A DNA stretch of 64,000 nt from Profundibacterium mesophilum KAUST100406-0324 (GTDB lineage Bacteria; Pseudomonadota; Alphaproteobacteria; Rhodobacterales; Rhodobacteraceae), in contig NZ_APKE01000025.1 of NCBI RefSeq assembly GCF_009835145.1, positions 30,569 to 94,568 of the forward strand, in the 5' to 3' direction. The translations under genes were made by a program, and so were the position numbers. Position 1 is the first letter of the stretch; every line of letters starts with the position of its first letter. Positions 62,810 through 64,000 of the stretch are shown here, one piece after another. The notes below the pieces were generated by a model that saw only the letters and a program-made list of their open reading frames with translations, ran no database searches and was not told where the DNA came from.

Positions 62810-63751
62810 ATGTCATTCATGCGTTCCGCCGCGCTCGGCGCCATCCTTCTCGCCGCTGCCTGTACCGCCGATCAGGATGCGCGCAGCCCCTTGGGCGATT
62901 TCAGGCTCGGGCATAACGTGGTCATGGCCAAGAGCGTCCAGAAGGGGCCCTTCTCGCGCGAGGCGAGCGCGGCCGAGTTGACGGCGGCCCTGTCGACCGC
63001 GATCGAGCGCCGGCTGGACCGCTATGACGGGAACGGGCTTTATCACCTGGGTGTGTCGATCGGCGGCTACGTGCTGGCGCAGCCCGGTCTCCCGGTGGTC
63101 TACACGCCGAAATCCGTCCTGATCTTCGACGTGACTGTCTACGACAACGCCACGCAACAGAAGCTCAACGCGGAGCCGCGTCGCTTCACTGTCTTCGAGG
63201 GGCTCAAGAACATCGCCCCGGTCGTGGGCTCGGGCAATGTGCGCGGCAAGGAGGAGCAGCTCTCCAATCTCGCGGAGGAGGGAGCGAAGGCGCTCGAGAC
63301 ATGGCTGCGGCGCAATCCCGACTGGTTCGTTCCCGACGATACGCCGCGCACGCCCTTCGACCGCGCCGCGGTCGCGGCGGGCAGGGTGGCCGCGCCGAAT
63401 CCCGTGACCGCACCGGCAGCGCCGCGTCAGCAGTCGAGCCGCTCGCACAGCAGCCGCCCCATCGTCGATCCGGTGGCCATGCCCGTGCCGGCAAATGTCA
63501 GCGGCAACGCCGAGGTGCCCATGATGGCCGCGCCCGGCAGCGCGTCCCGTCCAACCGCGCCCGCGCCGCAGCCCGCACCGGCCCCCGCGCCTGCTCCTGA
63601 ACCGGCCCCCACACCGACGCCGCCGATCGAGCAGACGCCGCTGAGCCCGCCCGCGGATGCATCCGCTGACACGTCCGCGGACACGCAGGAGAGCGGCGAC
63701 ACCGCCGCCACGCCGCAAGGTCCGGCGATCATCCAGGAGAGCGCACAATAG
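62810..63751 (+). CDS. Unrecognised proline-rich lipoprotein
   Basis: 313 residues. The N terminus ends in a lipobox, LLAAAC, with Cys18 as the lipidation site. A conserved-looking folded domain spans about 25-180 (FRLGHNVVMAKSVQKGPFSR, LDRYDGNGLYHLGVSIGGYVLAQPG, VYTPKSVLIFDVTVYD, FTVFEGLKN). It is followed by a long Pro/Ala/Ser/Thr-rich tail with PAPAPAPAPEPAP repeats, probably spanning the envelope. I do not know the family. ATG 62819 is an alternative start. It is divergent from the exported helical protein gene and lies upstream of tuf. Confidence 0.75.
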   Translation: MSFMRSAALGAILLAAACTADQDARSPLGDFRLGHNVVMAKSVQKGPFSREASAAELTAALSTAIERRLDRYDGNGLYHLGVSIGGYVLAQPGLPVVYTPKSVLIFDVTVYDNATQQKLNAEPRRFTVFEGLKNIAPVVGSGNVRGKEEQLSNLAEEGAKALETWLRRNPDWFVPDDTPRTPFDRAAVAAGRVAAPNPVTAPAAPRQQSSRSHSSRPIVDPVAMPVPANVSGNAEVPMMAAPGSASRPTAPAPQPAPAPAPAPEPAPTPTPPIEQTPLSPPADASADTSADTQESGDTAATPQGPAIIQESAQ

Positions 63752-63830
63752 GCCGCGCCCCGAGACGAGCTTCGGCAAGGGCCGGGCCCGGCGCATGCGA
63801 TCCGGGCCCGCGCGACAGCGCAGCAGCCTC

Positions 63831-63859
63831 TTGATTTCGCGCGCCCGCATGGGTAGAGA
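63831..63859 (+). promoter_or_regulatory. Candidate sigma-70 promoter of tuf
   Basis: TTGATT at 63831-63836 and TAGAGA at 63854-63859 with a 17-bp spacer, 59 bp upstream of the tuf ATG. A GGGCC hairpin follows in the leader. Confidence 0.5.
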
Positions 63860-63917
63860 GCGCCCGTTGAAAGTGACGGGCCTGCGGGCCCCCGAACAGA
63901 ACGAGGCGTGACCGGCC

Positions 63918-64000
63918 ATGGCGAAGGCAAAATTCGAACGCAACAAACCGCATGTTAACATTGGCACGATCGGCCATGTTGACCACGGCAAGACGACGCT
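63918..64000 (+). CDS. tuf: Elongation factor Tu, N-terminal part
   Basis: The first 27 complete codons are present and the gene runs off the right edge. The peptide begins MAKAKFERNKPHVNIGTIGH and reaches the GTPase P-loop HVDHGKTT, diagnostic of EF-Tu, which delivers aminoacyl-tRNA to the ribosome. Its codon use is less GC-biased than neighbouring genes (AAA, TTC, GTT, AAC, ATT), as expected of a highly expressed gene. Confidence 0.96.
   Translation, partial: MAKAKFERNKPHVNIGTIGHVDHGKTT

Noticed and set aside
63560..63625. Proline/alanine codon repeats as a mobile or CRISPR-like repeat
   Set aside because: Degenerate low-complexity coding of the lipoprotein stalk; no regular spacer structure.
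63752..63917. Possible tRNA gene ahead of tuf
   Set aside because: tRNA genes often precede tuf, but I found no T-loop GGTTCGA-type sequence or cloverleaf; only promoter-like boxes and a GC hairpin.

Overview
The window is GC-rich, densely coded core chromosome of an alphaproteobacterium, most likely of the Rhodobacterales (Rhodobacteraceae). The pointers are an aerobic-type cobalamin pathway (CobN, CobO, CobW, CobH-I-L-M) with CbtAB and DUF1636 proteins, the gene orders rpoZ-rsh-DUF2062-pdxJ-acpS-lepB-rnc-era-recO and chvI-chvG-hprK-EIIA(Man)-ptsH-rapZ next to pckA, a methylsuccinyl-CoA dehydrogenase of the ethylmalonyl-CoA pathway, and small families typical of roseobacters (DUF1491, DUF3429, DUF6473). 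I see no rRNA, tRNA, insertion sequence, prophage or CRISPR array.

Layout. 1-8.6 kb: end of a flavin reductase gene, a hemolysin III-type membrane protein, then the leftward cobW-GNAT-cobN-cobO run and the leftward cobalt importer cbtBA behind a cobalamin riboswitch. 8.9-12.4 kb: smc. 12.5-14.7 kb: a PRC-barrel envelope protein and a lytic transglycosylase. 14.7-17.0 kb: leftward DUF1636-cobC-cobD with ATGA overlaps. 17.3-18.6 kb: a degenerate receiver protein and a glutathionyl-hydroquinone reductase-like GST. 19.0-25.6 kb: rightward operon of a small DUF6732-like protein, cbiX, cobH, cobL, cobI, a cbiG-cobJ fusion and cobM. 25.6-31.6 kb: RNA helicase, MalY-type lyase, tandem peptide deformylase genes with fmt, TRIC-like channel and rnhA. 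31.7-35.1 kb: DUF3429, ispH, NYN-domain protein, folK, rpoZ. 35.1-44.0 kb: stringent-response and lepB-rnc-era-recO block. 44.0-48.2 kb: mcd, a TSUP exporter, pckA. 48.7-53.1 kb: ChvI/ChvG with a regulatory PTS. 53.2-59.2 kb: 3-hydroxybutyryl-CoA dehydrogenase, DUF6473, etfAB, PduO-type adenosyltransferase, an SDR and an SH3b protein. 59.3-64.0 kb: parC, two unrecognised exported proteins, and the start of tuf.

The genes form three functional themes. The first is cobalt uptake and corrin synthesis, spread over three transcription units; it is a mosaic of late-insertion (CobN) and early-insertion (CbiX, CbiG) components. The second is central carbon use through B12-dependent routes: mcd, pckA, 3-hydroxybutyryl-CoA dehydrogenase, and ETF, which could accept electrons from Mcd. 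The third is envelope and carbon sensing (ChvGI plus HPr kinase/HPr/EIIA beside pckA). No obvious new multi-gene system is present. The most unusual items are a dispersed intergenic motif found four times, a peptide deformylase paralogue that has lost two active-site residues, a receiver domain lacking its phospho-Asp, a tandem 16-bp repeat in the pckA-chvI promoter region, and the CbiG-CobJ fusion.
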